64,000 bases of DNA from Halopenitus persicus (GCF_002355635.1 NZ_AP017558.1:744001-808000), one strand, 5' to 3'. Numbered from the stretch's first letter, positions 18,454-27,787 are shown. Notes: generated by a model from the letters alone, not told the origin. Made by a program: numbers and translations.

Positions 18454-19946
18454 GCGCAACGCTGGAGCTGGGAATCGTCGTCGGCTACCTGCTGGTCGCG
18501 TTCGCCATCGGACTGGTCGCCTACCGGGTCGCCGGGTCCGGCGCCGAGGACTACTACCTCGCGGGACGGTCGATCGGGACGCTCGTCCTGTTGTTCACCA
18601 CCTTCGCGACGCTGCTGTCGGCGTTCACCTTCTTCGGCGGCCCGAACCTCGCGTACGCCGCGGGGCCCGAGTGGATCCTCGTGATGGGCGTGATGGACGG
18701 GATCATCTTCGCGATCCTCTGGTACGTCATCGGCTACAAGCAATGGCTCATCGGGCGGCGTCAGGGCTACATGACGCTCGGCGAGATGTTCGGCGACCGG
18801 TTCGGGTCGCCCGGCCTGCGCGCGCTCGTGGCGGGGGTCAGCCTGCTGTGGCTGTTCCCGTACGTGATGTTACAGCAGATGGGTGCGGGCGAGGCGATCG
18901 TCGGGCTCACCGGCGGCACGGTCCCGTACTGGGGCGGAGCGGCGCTCATCACCGCCTTCATGATCGGCTACGTGGTCATCGCGGGGATGCGCGGCGTCGC
19001 CTGGACGGACACGGTCCAGGGGCTGTTCATGCTCTCGATCACGTGGATCGCCGTCGGCTGGGTGCTCTCGGCGGTGGGCGGGCTCTCGACGGCGACGGCC
19101 GCGATGGTCGAGGTGAACCCCGACTTCGCCGCGCTGGGCGGGGGCGTCTACACGCCGCAGTTCATCATTTCGTCGGCGGTGACCATCGCCTTCGGGGTGA
19201 CGATGTTTCCCCAGATCAACCAGCGGTTCTTCGTCGCCGAGTCCGACCGCGTGCTCAAGCGGTCGTTCGCCCTCTGGCCCGTGCTCGTGCTCCTGCTTTT
19301 CGTCCCCGCGTTCCTCCTTGGGTCGTGGGCCGCCGGACTGCCGATCGACGTCCCGGAAGGGGCGAACGTCCTCCCGGCGTTGCTCACCGAGTACACGCCG
19401 GTCTGGTTCGCCGCGCTCGTGGTCGCCGGCGCGATGGCCGCGATGATGTCCTCCTCCGACTCGATGCTGCTGTCGGGGTCGTCGTATTTTACCCGCGACC
19501 TGTATCGTCCCTTCGTCCGGCCGGACGCGACCGACCGCCGGGAGGCGTGGGTCGCCCGCATCGGGGTCGCCGCCTTCGCGACGCTCGCGTTCCTGGCGAG
19601 TCTCACCCGACCCGGCACCCTGATCGAGGTCGGCGACACCGCGTTCTCGGGGTTCGCGCTGCTCACGCCGGTCGTGCTCGTCGCGCTCTACTGGGACGGC
19701 GCGACCCGAACCGGGATGATCACGTCGATCGCGATCCCGCAGGTCATCTACCTCGCGCACGTCCTCGTTGAGTCGGTGCCGATCCCGTTCACGAACGTTC
19801 GAGTTGCGCTTCCGCTGACCTACGCGGGCTGGGACGTCGCGCTCGGACTGATGGTGCTGGCGGGCGGTCTCGCCGTCGGCGTCTCGGCCATCACCGACCA
19901 CGTTCCCGGCGAGGACGTCTCGCGGTTCACCGTGACCGCCGACTGA
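18450..19946 (+). CDS. Sodium:solute symporter, SSS family
   Basis: 498 residues, about 13 membrane segments. SSS landmarks are AGSGAEDYYLAGRSIG near the N-terminus, TFFGGPNLAYAAGPEW, and the AAMMSSSDSMLLSGSSYFTRDLY sodium-binding region. It imports an organic solute with Na+. It is translationally coupled to the DUF3311 gene. PanF (pantothenate) is the best-known DUF3311/YhdT-linked member, but the substrate here is not fixed by sequence. Confidence 0.9.
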   Translation: MSATLELGIVVGYLLVAFAIGLVAYRVAGSGAEDYYLAGRSIGTLVLLFTTFATLLSAFTFFGGPNLAYAAGPEWILVMGVMDGIIFAILWYVIGYKQWLIGRRQGYMTLGEMFGDRFGSPGLRALVAGVSLLWLFPYVMLQQMGAGEAIVGLTGGTVPYWGGAALITAFMIGYVVIAGMRGVAWTDTVQGLFMLSITWIAVGWVLSAVGGLSTATAAMVEVNPDFAALGGGVYTPQFIISSAVTIAFGVTMFPQINQRFFVAESDRVLKRSFALWPVLVLLLFVPAFLLGSWAAGLPIDVPEGANVLPALLTEYTPVWFAALVVAGAMAAMMSSSDSMLLSGSSYFTRDLYRPFVRPDATDRREAWVARIGVAAFATLAFLASLTRPGTLIEVGDTAFSGFALLTPVVLVALYWDGATRTGMITSIAIPQVIYLAHVLVESVPIPFTNVRVALPLTYAGWDVALGLMVLAGGLAVGVSAITDHVPGEDVSRFTVTAD

Positions 19947-20003
19947 GGGGGCGTCGACCGCGACTCCACAACGCACTTACCCCGCTCGCGCGCACGGGTT
20001 CGT

Positions 20004-21554
20004 ATGTACGCAGTCGTCGGCGGCGGGATCGCCGGACTCGCGGCCGCCTACCGGCTCCAGCGTCACGGCCACGACGTCCAGGTCTACGAGGCGGCCGACC
20101 AGGTCGGCGGGCTGGCGGGGCTCTACGGGACCGGCGGCGATCCGATCGAGCGGTTCTACCACCACCTCTCCCGCTCGGAGGAGACGATCGTCGAGCTGGC
20201 CGAGGAACTGGGCGTCGGGGACCGGATCGAGTGGCGCGTGGGGAAGAACGCCTACTACGTCGACGGGACCGTCCACCCGCTGGACACGCCCTGGGAGATC
20301 CTCGCGTACCCGGAGCTGAGTCTGTACGACACGTTCCGGCTCGCGATGCTCACCCAGGAGGTCGACGTCCGCGGCGGGACCCCCTCCTTCGACACCTACG
20401 ACGATCTGACCGACTTCGAGGACGTGCCGGTTCGGGAGTTCCTCCTCGAACACACCACGCGGGGCGTCTACGAGGGGTTCTTCGAACCCCTGTTGGACGC
20501 GAAGTTCGGCGACCGCGTCGAGGACGTCTCGGCCGCGTGGCTGCTCGGTCGGATCAAGTTCCGGGGCGAGCGCGACCTCCTCCGCGGGGAGGTCCTCGGC
20601 TACTTCGACGGCTCGTTCGGCGTCCTCATCGATGCCCTTCTCGACGCGATCGGCCGGGAGAACGTCACCACGAACGCCCGCGTCACCGGGATCGAGTTCG
20701 GCGAGATGACCGGGAGCTCGGCGAGGGAGGTCGACGGGGGAGCCCCCATCGACGGGGAAGCTCCCATCGACGAGGAAGCTCCCATCGACGAGGAAGCACC
20801 CATCGACGAGGAAGCTGCTGCCGGCGGCGAAGCCGCCGCCGTCGACGGAGTCGCCGGTAGCCACGAAGCCGCCGCTGCCGACGAAGTCGCCACGACGAAC
20901 GAAGTCGCACCCACTGAGACGCATCCCGAGGTCCAGCCTCGTGGGCCCGCCGAGACGGTCACGATCGAGACGTCGGCCGGTACCACGACCGCCGACGTCG
21001 ACGGCGTCGTCGTCGCGGCGATGCCGAACGTCCTCGAGGACCTCACGGGCTACCGCTGCGGGATCGACTTCCAGGGGGCGGTCTGTGCACTCCTCACGCT
21101 CGAGGAGCCGCTCACCGACACCTACTGGCTCAACATCGGCGAGGAGGCGCCCTTCGGCGCGCTGATCGAACACACGAACTTCGTCCCGCCGGCGCGGTAC
21201 GGCGGCGATCACCTCCTGTACGTTGCCAGCTACGTCCAATCGCGATCGGAGCCGAACTGGACTGACGACGACGAGACGCTGACCGACCGGTGGCTCGACG
21301 GGATCGCGGACCTCTTTCCCGGTTTCTCGCGGTCCGACGTTCGGGACGTCCGGATCTCGAGAAACCCCCGGGCAGCGCCGGTCTACGAGCGCGGCTACCT
21401 CGATCTCGTCATCCCGTACGACCTCGCGGCCGAGGGCATCCCGGGCGTCTACTACGCCGGGATGGCGAGCCGGGCCCAGTACCCCGAACGGTCGCTGAAC
21501 GGCGGGATCGTCGCCGGCTTCGAGGCCGCCGACCGGATCGCTGACGGGGAGTAA
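20004..21554 (+). CDS. NAD(P)/FAD-dependent amine-oxidase-fold oxidoreductase
   Basis: 516 residues. The N-terminal dinucleotide-binding motif is VVGGGIAGLAAAYRLQRHGH with the acidic end at Glu30-Ala, followed by the GG doublet (DQVGGLAGLYG). The C-terminal FAD segment is YAGMASRAQYPERSLNGGIVAGFEAADRI. It resembles protoporphyrinogen-oxidase/phytoene-desaturase-like and UDP-galactopyranose-mutase-like proteins, often tied to isoprenoid or surface-sugar metabolism. An acidic linker at about residues 245-310 contains four near-copies of APIDEE, coded by an 18-bp tandem repeat. The linker is absent from typical relatives, so it is probably a surface loop. Confidence 0.85.
   Translation: MYAVVGGGIAGLAAAYRLQRHGHDVQVYEAADQVGGLAGLYGTGGDPIERFYHHLSRSEETIVELAEELGVGDRIEWRVGKNAYYVDGTVHPLDTPWEILAYPELSLYDTFRLAMLTQEVDVRGGTPSFDTYDDLTDFEDVPVREFLLEHTTRGVYEGFFEPLLDAKFGDRVEDVSAAWLLGRIKFRGERDLLRGEVLGYFDGSFGVLIDALLDAIGRENVTTNARVTGIEFGEMTGSSAREVDGGAPIDGEAPIDEEAPIDEEAPIDEEAAAGGEAAAVDGVAGSHEAAAADEVATTNEVAPTETHPEVQPRGPAETVTIETSAGTTTADVDGVVVAAMPNVLEDLTGYRCGIDFQGAVCALLTLEEPLTDTYWLNIGEEAPFGALIEHTNFVPPARYGGDHLLYVASYVQSRSEPNWTDDDETLTDRWLDGIADLFPGFSRSDVRDVRISRNPRAAPVYERGYLDLVIPYDLAAEGIPGVYYAGMASRAQYPERSLNGGIVAGFEAADRIADGE
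20740..20815. repeat. 18-bp in-frame tandem repeat inside the FAD oxidoreductase gene
   Basis: About four copies of GAAGCTCCCATCGACGAG code for repeated APIDEE in an acidic linker. The period is six codons, so the reading frame is preserved. Confidence 0.9.
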
Positions 21555-21627
21555 CACGCGAGATCGGAAGCGGCGCCGAGATGAGCGATGCCGGAGTCAG
21601 GCCAGCGATGGTCCCTGGTCAACGACC

Positions 21628-22392
21628 CTAGAGCCCGGTCGGATGGGAGACGTACGTGGTCTCGAGTCCCCACTCCTCGAGACGCTCCTGGACCGACCGA
21701 ACGCCGAACGTCTCGGTGGCGTAGTGGCCGGCCAGCAGGACCGAGATGCCGGCCTCGCGCGCCTCGTGGTAGACCTGCTGTTTGCCCTCGCCGGTGACGA
21801 GCGCGTCCGCGCCGCGTTCGACGGCCTCGTCGAGCCAATCGGCACCGGATCCGGTCACCACCGCGACGCGACCGATCTCGTCGGGGCCGAACGGGAGCGT
21901 CCGTACGTCGCGGTCACGTCCCTCGAACCCCTCGAGCCGCTCCGTCAGCGTCCCGACGTCGACCGGATCGGAGACATCCCCGATCGTTCCGATCGTGACG
22001 GGGCCGAGCTCGCCGAACGGCTCCCGGTCGGTCACCCCGAGCGCGTCGGCCACGCCGGCGGCGTTGCCGAGCTCCTGGTGGCCGTCCAGCGGGAGATGCG
22101 AGACGTACAGAGCGACGTCGTTCTCGACCAGCGCCGCGATCCGGTCGTAGGCACGCCCGGTCACGTGATCGATCCCGCCCCAGGAGATCCCGTGGTGAGT
22201 CACGAGGACGTCGGCGCCGGCGTCGGCGGCCGCCTCGATCGTCGCCGCGGCGGCGTCGACGGCGACCGCGACGTGCTCGACTGACTTCGTCTCGGGCCCG
22301 ACCTGGAGGCCGTTCGCGCTCGCGTCCACGTCGGCGTACGCCGCCGTCGATAGCGTCTCGTCGAGTCGGTCGACGAGCGTTGAAAGCTCCAT
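21628..22392 (-). CDS. Nif3-like dinuclear metal-centre protein (DUF34)
   Basis: 254 residues, normal for archaeal members. The metal ligands His66 and His67 lie in VTHHGISWG and the C-terminal ligands in LLAGHYATETFGVRSVQERL. The family forms toroidal hexamers with two metals per subunit; proposed roles include GTP cyclohydrolase I-like or metal-insertion functions, none settled. The start at 22392 is favoured because a TATA-like TTAAAAACC box lies about 27 nt upstream on the minus strand. Confidence 0.9.
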   Translation of the reverse strand: MELSTLVDRLDETLSTAAYADVDASANGLQVGPETKSVEHVAVAVDAAAATIEAAADAGADVLVTHHGISWGGIDHVTGRAYDRIAALVENDVALYVSHLPLDGHQELGNAAGVADALGVTDREPFGELGPVTIGTIGDVSDPVDVGTLTERLEGFEGRDRDVRTLPFGPDEIGRVAVVTGSGADWLDEAVERGADALVTGEGKQQVYHEAREAGISVLLAGHYATETFGVRSVQERLEEWGLETTYVSHPTGL

Positions 22393-22415
22393 ACACCCGG
22401 ATCCGCGGGGACGTG

Positions 22416-22426
22416 GGTTAAAAACC
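22416..22426 (-). promoter_or_regulatory. TATA-like box of the Nif3-like gene
   Basis: The minus strand reads GGTTTTTAACC, centred about 28 nt before the ATG at 22392; a leaderless mRNA is likely. Confidence 0.45.
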
Positions 22427-22477
22427 GCGAAGTGAGTGATGGATGAGTGGGACAAACGACGACGGCGGCGGAATCGG

Positions 22478-23824
22478 TCAGTCCGAGACTTCGTTGGGGA
22501 CGCCGTCGGACGGTCCCTCGGCGGTGCCGCCCGCGTCCGGCGACCGAGCCTCGTCGGCGCCGGCGGTGCCGCGGGGCGGCGCGTCGAACTCCGGGTCGAA
22601 CAGCTGCATCGCGGTCTGGATCGTCGTCAGGTCGTCCTCGCCGGCGGCCTCCCGCAGCGACTTCGTCGGCGCGGCGAGCAGCTGCCCCACGAGCGCGTCC
22701 GCGAGCGCCTCGACCGTCTCGCGCTGGTCCTCGTTGAGCCCGCCCTGCGCGTCGAGCTTCGCGAGCGCCTCCTCGAGTTCACGGGCCTTGACCCGGTCGG
22801 CGGACTCGTACATCGTCGCGATCGCGTCGTCGGCGCGGCGGCGCTTGAACGACTCGAGCAGCCGATCGAGCTCCTCGTCGATCAGGTCCTCGACCGCGCG
22901 CGCCTCGGCTTCCCGCTGCTCGCGGGTGCGGCTGGTGACCGACTCCAGCGCGTCGATGTCGTACAGCGTGATGCCGGCGACGGACTCGACAGCGGGGTCG
23001 ACGTCCCTCGGGCGGGCGATGTCGATACAGACCGTCTCCCCGGCGTCGGCCAGGTCCGACGGGTCGACCAGCGGGTCCGTGCTCCCGGTGGCCGTGACGA
23101 GGAGATCGGTCCGCGGGAGCACGCGGGCGAGATCGGCAAGCGGCAGGGCGGTCGCGTCCGTATCGACCTCCGCCGCGACGTGCTCGGCGTGTGGTATCGT
23201 CCGGTTCGCGACGTGGATCCGGGAGACGTCGGTGTCGTCGAGCGCCCGTGCTGCGAGCGTACTCATCTCGCCTGCACCGACGACCAGCGCGGTTGCGCCG
23301 TCCAGATCGAGTCTGCTGTCGGCCAACTCGACGGCGGCCGACCCCAGCGAGACGACGCCCTCGTTGATCGCCGTCTCGGTGCGGGCGCGCTCGCCGACGT
23401 GGATCGCCTTGGTGACCGCGTCCTCGAGCACCGGCCCGATCCCGCCGGCCGCCCGTGCCGCCTCGAAGGCTTCCCGGACTTGGCCGATGATCTGGTCCTC
23501 GCCGATCACGAGCGACTCGAGTCCGGCCGCGACCCGCATCAGATGTCGCAGACTCTCCTCGTGATCGAGCCGCCGGATCGCGCCGTCACGAACGTCGGGT
23601 GCGAACGACTCGATGACCTCGTATCCGCGGGTCACGCGGTCGGTGACGACGTACGCCTCCGACCGGTTGCAGGTGCGTATCGCGAACGCCTCCTCGACGC
23701 CCTGTCGGGCGAGGAGGTCCGAGACCGTCCCGCGAACGGAGTCAGTTCCCGCCGACTCGATCTCGTCGATGCTGGCACGCGTGTGTGAAACGCTGATTCC
23801 GGTGAGTACTCCCGTCTGGTTCAT
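22478..23824 (-). CDS. hemA: Glutamyl-tRNA reductase
   Basis: 448 residues. The catalytic cysteine is Cys52 in AIRTCNRSEAY. The glutamyl-tRNA/quinate-type fold continues with GEDQIIGQVREAF, and NADPH binds at ALVVGAGEMSTLAARAL. It makes glutamate-1-semialdehyde from glutamyl-tRNA(Glu), the first committed step of tetrapyrrole synthesis. The ATG overlaps the stop of sirC by four bases. It is the last gene of an ahbAB-sirC-hemA operon. Confidence 0.96.
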   Translation of the reverse strand: MNQTGVLTGISVSHTRASIDEIESAGTDSVRGTVSDLLARQGVEEAFAIRTCNRSEAYVVTDRVTRGYEVIESFAPDVRDGAIRRLDHEESLRHLMRVAAGLESLVIGEDQIIGQVREAFEAARAAGGIGPVLEDAVTKAIHVGERARTETAINEGVVSLGSAAVELADSRLDLDGATALVVGAGEMSTLAARALDDTDVSRIHVANRTIPHAEHVAAEVDTDATALPLADLARVLPRTDLLVTATGSTDPLVDPSDLADAGETVCIDIARPRDVDPAVESVAGITLYDIDALESVTSRTREQREAEARAVEDLIDEELDRLLESFKRRRADDAIATMYESADRVKARELEEALAKLDAQGGLNEDQRETVEALADALVGQLLAAPTKSLREAAGEDDLTTIQTAMQLFDPEFDAPPRGTAGADEARSPDAGGTAEGPSDGVPNEVSD

Positions 23825-24555
23825 TGTCCCTCCGACGTGTCTCCGGGGTCGTCTTCGTGATCCCGAACGCGTTCGACGATCCCGTCCGCCAGTTGTCGAG
23901 TGTTCGACTCCCCCGTTTGTAAACCCTTCTGAACGGCCGGCGACCGGACGACCGCCCGCACCGCCTCGCGTCGCGTGTCGGGATCGACGCCCTGATCGAT
24001 CAGCTCCGTCCGAACGGCTCCGCTGAGCCGCGCGAGCTCGCCGACGCCGTCGAACTCCGACTCGATCCGCTCGCGGAGGTACCGCGAAAGCGCGGGGCTG
24101 CTCGCGCCGGTCGTGATCGCGATCGTCACCGGCCCGTCCTCCACGGTGGCCGGAACGACGACGCTTCCCGGATCACGGCCGCCAGAGACGTCGGTCCGGT
24201 TGACGAGAACGTCCCGCTCGCGGGCCGCCGCCTCCGCCGCGGCGTTGACCGTCGCGTCGTCGGTCGCGGCGACGACGAGTGTCGGCTCGGCGCTGTCGAT
24301 CCACGACGCGACGTCGTCGGGGTCGACGCGCTGGCGAACCAGATCGATCCGTCCGGTGGCGGGACCCGTTTCGGCGGCGTCCGTCCCGTTTTCGACGGGC
24401 CGACCGGCCGCCGACCGCAGCCGCTCGGTGAACGTCGGGGCCACGACGATCACGGCCGCCTCCGACGCGAATCGCCGGGCCTTCCGCGTCGCGACCGCGC
24501 CGCCGCCGACCACCAGAACGGTCTCCCCGGTGAGGTCGTGGACCAGCGGGATCAT
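23821..24555 (-). CDS. sirC: Precorrin-2 dehydrogenase (SirC/Met8-type)
   Basis: 244 residues. The NAD-binding LVVGGGAVATRKARRF begins at residue 15, followed by the catalytic region VAATDDATVNAAAEAAA and the PATVEDGPVTIAITTGASSP motif with the family's dimerisation segment. It oxidises precorrin-2 to sirohydrochlorin and may insert iron. Neighbouring genes are the siroheme decarboxylase fusion upstream and hemA downstream, both with four-base overlaps, so this operon feeds the alternative (siroheme) haem route. Confidence 0.92.
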   Translation of the reverse strand: MIPLVHDLTGETVLVVGGGAVATRKARRFASEAAVIVVAPTFTERLRSAAGRPVENGTDAAETGPATGRIDLVRQRVDPDDVASWIDSAEPTLVVAATDDATVNAAAEAAARERDVLVNRTDVSGGRDPGSVVVPATVEDGPVTIAITTGASSPALSRYLRERIESEFDGVGELARLSGAVRTELIDQGVDPDTRREAVRAVVRSPAVQKGLQTGESNTRQLADGIVERVRDHEDDPGDTSEGQ

Positions 24556-25658
24556 TCCGTCGACGGAGCGGGGCTCGCCGTGTTGCTGTCCGCACGCTCC
24601 GCGATCCGGATCCCCGTCTTCTTGAGGATGCGCGTCGAGAACAGGGTGTCCCAGTCGGAGGGGTCAACGTCCCAGAACTCGTTCATCGTCTCCGCGATCT
24701 CGGCGATCCGGCGCTCGCTTTCGGCCTCGCTGCGGCCGTGGGTCATCGCGAAGAAGTTGTACTCCCAGACGCCCTCGTGACGCGGGCGCTCATAGCAGTG
24801 GGTGACGAAGTCCATCCCGGCCACGACCGGGCCGACCTCGGGGAGCACGTCCTCGGGAACGTCCCAGACGGTCATCCCGTTCTCGGTGTATCCGAGCGCG
24901 TAGTGGTTGGGAATGACGCCGACGCGGCGGACCTTCCCCGCCGCGTTGAACCGAGCGATCGTCTCGATCACCCACTCGACGTCCGCACCGATCGCCGCGG
25001 CGACGTCGGCGTACGGCGTTTCCGTGATCGGGAGTCCGCCCTGGATCTCGACGACGAGGTCGCGTTCGGCCGGCGTGAGCGTCTCCCGCTCGACGGGATC
25101 GATCGACGGGCCGAGATCGGAGAGATCGAGGTCCCCGTCCGGGATCGGACCGTCGAGGAGAAACTTCGCGCCGACGTGGAACTCCCGTCGTTTCGGCAGG
25201 TTGTACGTCGGTTGTCCCGTCGCCGCCTCGATCCGATCGAGCACCTCGCGAACGCGGTCGTCGCCGTCCTTCTCCGGGTCGGGATGGTCCGCGACGCTGA
25301 CGACGAACCACATGTTGAGGTGCGGATGCTCGCGCTCGTAGTTGTGAGCGACCTCCGGAAACTCGTTGACCGTCTCGGCCACCTCGTCGTACCGCTCGGG
25401 CGGCGCGTGCATCGCGACCAGCGACGCAGCCCCGCCGATCGCCTCGGCGTTGACGAGCGCGCCGAACCGCGAGAGGACGTCCTCCGCGTCCAACCGTCGA
25501 ACGCGGTCACACAGCTCCGGCCCGGTCACCTCGACGCCGCGGTCGGACAGCGCCGCGGCGGCCGGCTCGAATGGCCGCGACGTGACCGGAAAGCCGCCCT
25601 GAAAGGCGTTGATGATCGCCCGGTCGAGCCTCGAGAGATCCGCATCGACCCGTTCCAT
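24552..25658 (-). CDS. ahbAB: Fused siroheme decarboxylase AhbAB (Lrp/AsnC-type)
   Basis: 368 residues made of two tandem Lrp/AsnC-like units, each an HTH followed by an alpha-beta domain. Unit one is about residues 5-170 and unit two about 190-350 (LTPAERDLVVEIQGGLPITETPY begins the second). In other organisms AhbA and AhbB are separate proteins that together decarboxylate siroheme to didecarboxysiroheme, en route to haem; here they are one chain. It is first in the operon with sirC and hemA. Annotation as a transcription regulator would be a mistake in this context. Confidence 0.88.
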   Translation of the reverse strand: MERVDADLSRLDRAIINAFQGGFPVTSRPFEPAAAALSDRGVEVTGPELCDRVRRLDAEDVLSRFGALVNAEAIGGAASLVAMHAPPERYDEVAETVNEFPEVAHNYEREHPHLNMWFVVSVADHPDPEKDGDDRVREVLDRIEAATGQPTYNLPKRREFHVGAKFLLDGPIPDGDLDLSDLGPSIDPVERETLTPAERDLVVEIQGGLPITETPYADVAAAIGADVEWVIETIARFNAAGKVRRVGVIPNHYALGYTENGMTVWDVPEDVLPEVGPVVAGMDFVTHCYERPRHEGVWEYNFFAMTHGRSEAESERRIAEIAETMNEFWDVDPSDWDTLFSTRILKKTGIRIAERADSNTASPAPSTE

Positions 25659-25739
25659 ACGACACGCTCGGGGGCGGGAGGGATTAAGCCGTTCGGAGCA
25701 CTGGGTCGACCGGCCCCGCCCGTTGGCGGGGAACGTCCC

Positions 25740-26207
25740 TCACCCGTCGACGTCCCGAGCGATGTCCGCGAGCGACCCACGGGGACCGGCATCCGCGTCG
25801 TAGACCGAGCGATCGCCCGGCAGTCGGAGACCGTAGGCGTCGCCGGAAACGACGACGTCGAAAAGCACCGCGTCACCCGCCTCGCGACCGTTGTCATCGA
25901 GCCACTCGAGGAGCCGGTTCTCGCCCTCACCGGGCGACCGGGCCAGCCGTCGGTTGTCGAACGCCCCGCGGAGAAGCCGTCCCTGTGAATCGGCGTCGAC
26001 GCGTGCGTAGCGAGTCTCCCGGTTGAACAACAGTCGGATCACGTCCCCGTCGCTCACGCCAAGAGCCTCGGCGTCGCCGGACTCGAGGCGACGGTCGAGC
26101 GCGTCGTCGTCCGGGAGCCGGAGACAGGGACGGCGGGTCCCGCCGCTGCGAACGACGTCCACGCGGACGGACGCAACGCCGTCGTCGTCGGAAGTGATTC
26201 GAGCCAT
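25740..26207 (-). CDS. Conserved haloarchaeal protein (DUF7112-like)
   Basis: 155 residues, acidic, no membrane segments. The SGGTRRPCLRLPD segment and VIRLLFNRETRYARVDAD strand suggest a small beta-rich domain. It resembles a haloarchaeal family I remember as DUF7112; the number is from memory. It lies between the haem operon and the S6e gene, in the same orientation. Function unknown. Confidence 0.65.
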   Translation of the reverse strand: MARITSDDDGVASVRVDVVRSGGTRRPCLRLPDDDALDRRLESGDAEALGVSDGDVIRLLFNRETRYARVDADSQGRLLRGAFDNRRLARSPGEGENRLLEWLDDNGREAGDAVLFDVVVSGDAYGLRLPGDRSVYDADAGPRGSLADIARDVDG

Positions 26208-26225
26208 CGACCCGAAGAAACGAGA

Positions 26226-26636
26226 CTACTCCGCGTCGTCCGCGTCCGCTTCGTCGTCGTCCTCGCCGAGCGCGGCAGCCACGTCGCCGTCGCCGTCGAC
26301 CACGGACACGTTGACCTGCGCGACGTCGTCGGCGATCTCCGCGCCGCGGACGGTGACGCGCTTTCGCTCGCCGTCAGCCGTCGGCTTGAAGCCCACGCCG
26401 CCCTCGAGGAGGATCTCCTTCAGGCTCGTTCCGGGTACGTCGGCCCGCATCGGACGTCCCGTTTCGTCGGAGCCGCCCGTGATCTCGAGGGTATATCCGT
26501 CGAGACCGACGGCACCACCGTCGACTTCCTCGCCGAGGCTGCGGCCGAGGAATCGGTTCGCATCCTGTCCGTCCACGTCGCGCTGATACGTCTCGCCGGC
26601 GTTCGGGTCGGCGACGACGACCTTGAATTCTGCCAT
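26226..26636 (-). CDS. rps6e: Small-subunit ribosomal protein eS6 (S6e)
   Basis: 136 residues: the S6e beta-barrel (AEFKVVVADPNAGETYQRDV and the conserved GGSDETGRPMR loop) with a short acidic C-terminus, as in haloarchaea. The start at 26636 is chosen from the family N-terminus and a TATA-like TAAAAAC box about 26 nt upstream. It forms part of the archaeal 30S subunit. Confidence 0.95.
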   Translation of the reverse strand: MAEFKVVVADPNAGETYQRDVDGQDANRFLGRSLGEEVDGGAVGLDGYTLEITGGSDETGRPMRADVPGTSLKEILLEGGVGFKPTADGERKRVTVRGAEIADDVAQVNVSVVDGDGDVAAALGEDDDEADADDAE

Positions 26637-26785
26637 ACGGCGATCGATCCGCCCGCCGAGTAAAAACACGTCGAAACCGCATCGGAGACGACCGAACGGC
26701 TCGTGGACGAGCTCGTCACGAACTACTGTCCGGCGATCGGAGCGGGTCGACGCGACTAAGCGTCCCGGTCGTGAACTCCGTTGCG

Positions 26786-27787
26786 ATGGCGGTGACCGTT
26801 CCGGAACGGATGCTCGAGCCGTACCCACGGTTCTCGCTGTACAACTCGCCGTATCCGGCCCACGACGACGCTTCGGGCATCGACCTGTACCCGGACTCGA
26901 ACGTGGGCATCTCCCCGGTTGCGGGCGTGGTTCGCGGCGTCCGAACGGTCGGCTGTCCGGACCGCGAGTACGCCGTGGATCACGACCACGTGATCGCGAT
27001 CGACGTCGACCGCGACTGGGCTGCTGCGGCCGGGATCGGCGGTGAGCGGTCGCTCACCGCTCGGATCCTCCACGTGAATCCGAACGTCCAACGTGGGGAC
27101 CGAGTCGCGCCGGGGGACGCGCTCGGACCGATGGTCCGGTCCGGGTTCTTCGGACGGTGGGTCGACAACCACGTCCACCTCGAGTTCCGCGATCGCGAGG
27201 CGGACCCGTACCGGGCGAGCGGCTCCCGCCGGCTCGACGTCGACGCCGCCGTCGAACCGGCGTCGTGGGACGGAACGGGAACGGTCGTCGAGGCGGGACC
27301 GACCTACGTCCGTCTCGACGGACCGTCACGAACCGGCTCAAGCGGCGCCTTCCGAGCACTCGGGAGCGATCGCGGCGTTCCGCTCGACGGCGGGCTCACC
27401 CACTATGCCGGCGGCGGAGCGTTCCTCGCGAACGGAACTGCACCGGAGACCGGGAGGGACGGCAATTCCGCCGGTCGGGACGGTCGAGTCCTGTCGCTAC
27501 TCGGCCGACCGATCGGAACCGTCGACGACCGGCCGGGTAACGGTCGAGGAAGGAGCGATCAGGGAGAAGACGCCGGAACGACTGCCGGCTGGACGGACGT
27601 CACCTGGCGGGACGTCGACGTGTACGCGAACGGCGAGCGGGCCACCGGACTCTCGCTGTTCGTGACGCGGCGATCGGATCTCGGGATCAAGATCGTCAAA
27701 CGGAACCACGATCTATCGGTCGGAGATCGAATCGCGGTCTCGATCCGGTCCAGCAGCGACCCGATACGGCTCGGGCCGGGCCGGTGA
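26786..27787 (+). CDS. M23/LysM-peptidase-fold-like protein
   Basis: 333 residues. The first half resembles a lytic M23 (lysostaphin-type) domain: GIDLYPDSNVGISPVAGVV, a duplicated-hairpin barrel with ILHVNPNVQRGDRVAPGD, and the HVHLEFR motif where M23 enzymes have HxH. The second half is unrecognised and contains low-complexity Gly/Arg/Asp stretches before a conserved C-terminal WRDVDVYANGERATGLSLFV strand. Archaea lack peptidoglycan, so it may act on other glycopeptides or be non-catalytic. No signal peptide is visible. The ATG at 26786 follows a TATA-like CTAAG; a GTG at 26771 is an alternative start. Confidence 0.6.
   Translation: MAVTVPERMLEPYPRFSLYNSPYPAHDDASGIDLYPDSNVGISPVAGVVRGVRTVGCPDREYAVDHDHVIAIDVDRDWAAAAGIGGERSLTARILHVNPNVQRGDRVAPGDALGPMVRSGFFGRWVDNHVHLEFRDREADPYRASGSRRLDVDAAVEPASWDGTGTVVEAGPTYVRLDGPSRTGSSGAFRALGSDRGVPLDGGLTHYAGGGAFLANGTAPETGRDGNSAGRDGRVLSLLGRPIGTVDDRPGNGRGRSDQGEDAGTTAGWTDVTWRDVDVYANGERATGLSLFVTRRSDLGIKIVKRNHDLSVGDRIAVSIRSSSDPIRLGPGR

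Noticed and set aside
24552-25658. AsnC/Lrp transcription regulator
   Set aside because: The double-domain layout and the operon with sirC and hemA fit siroheme decarboxylase AhbAB better.
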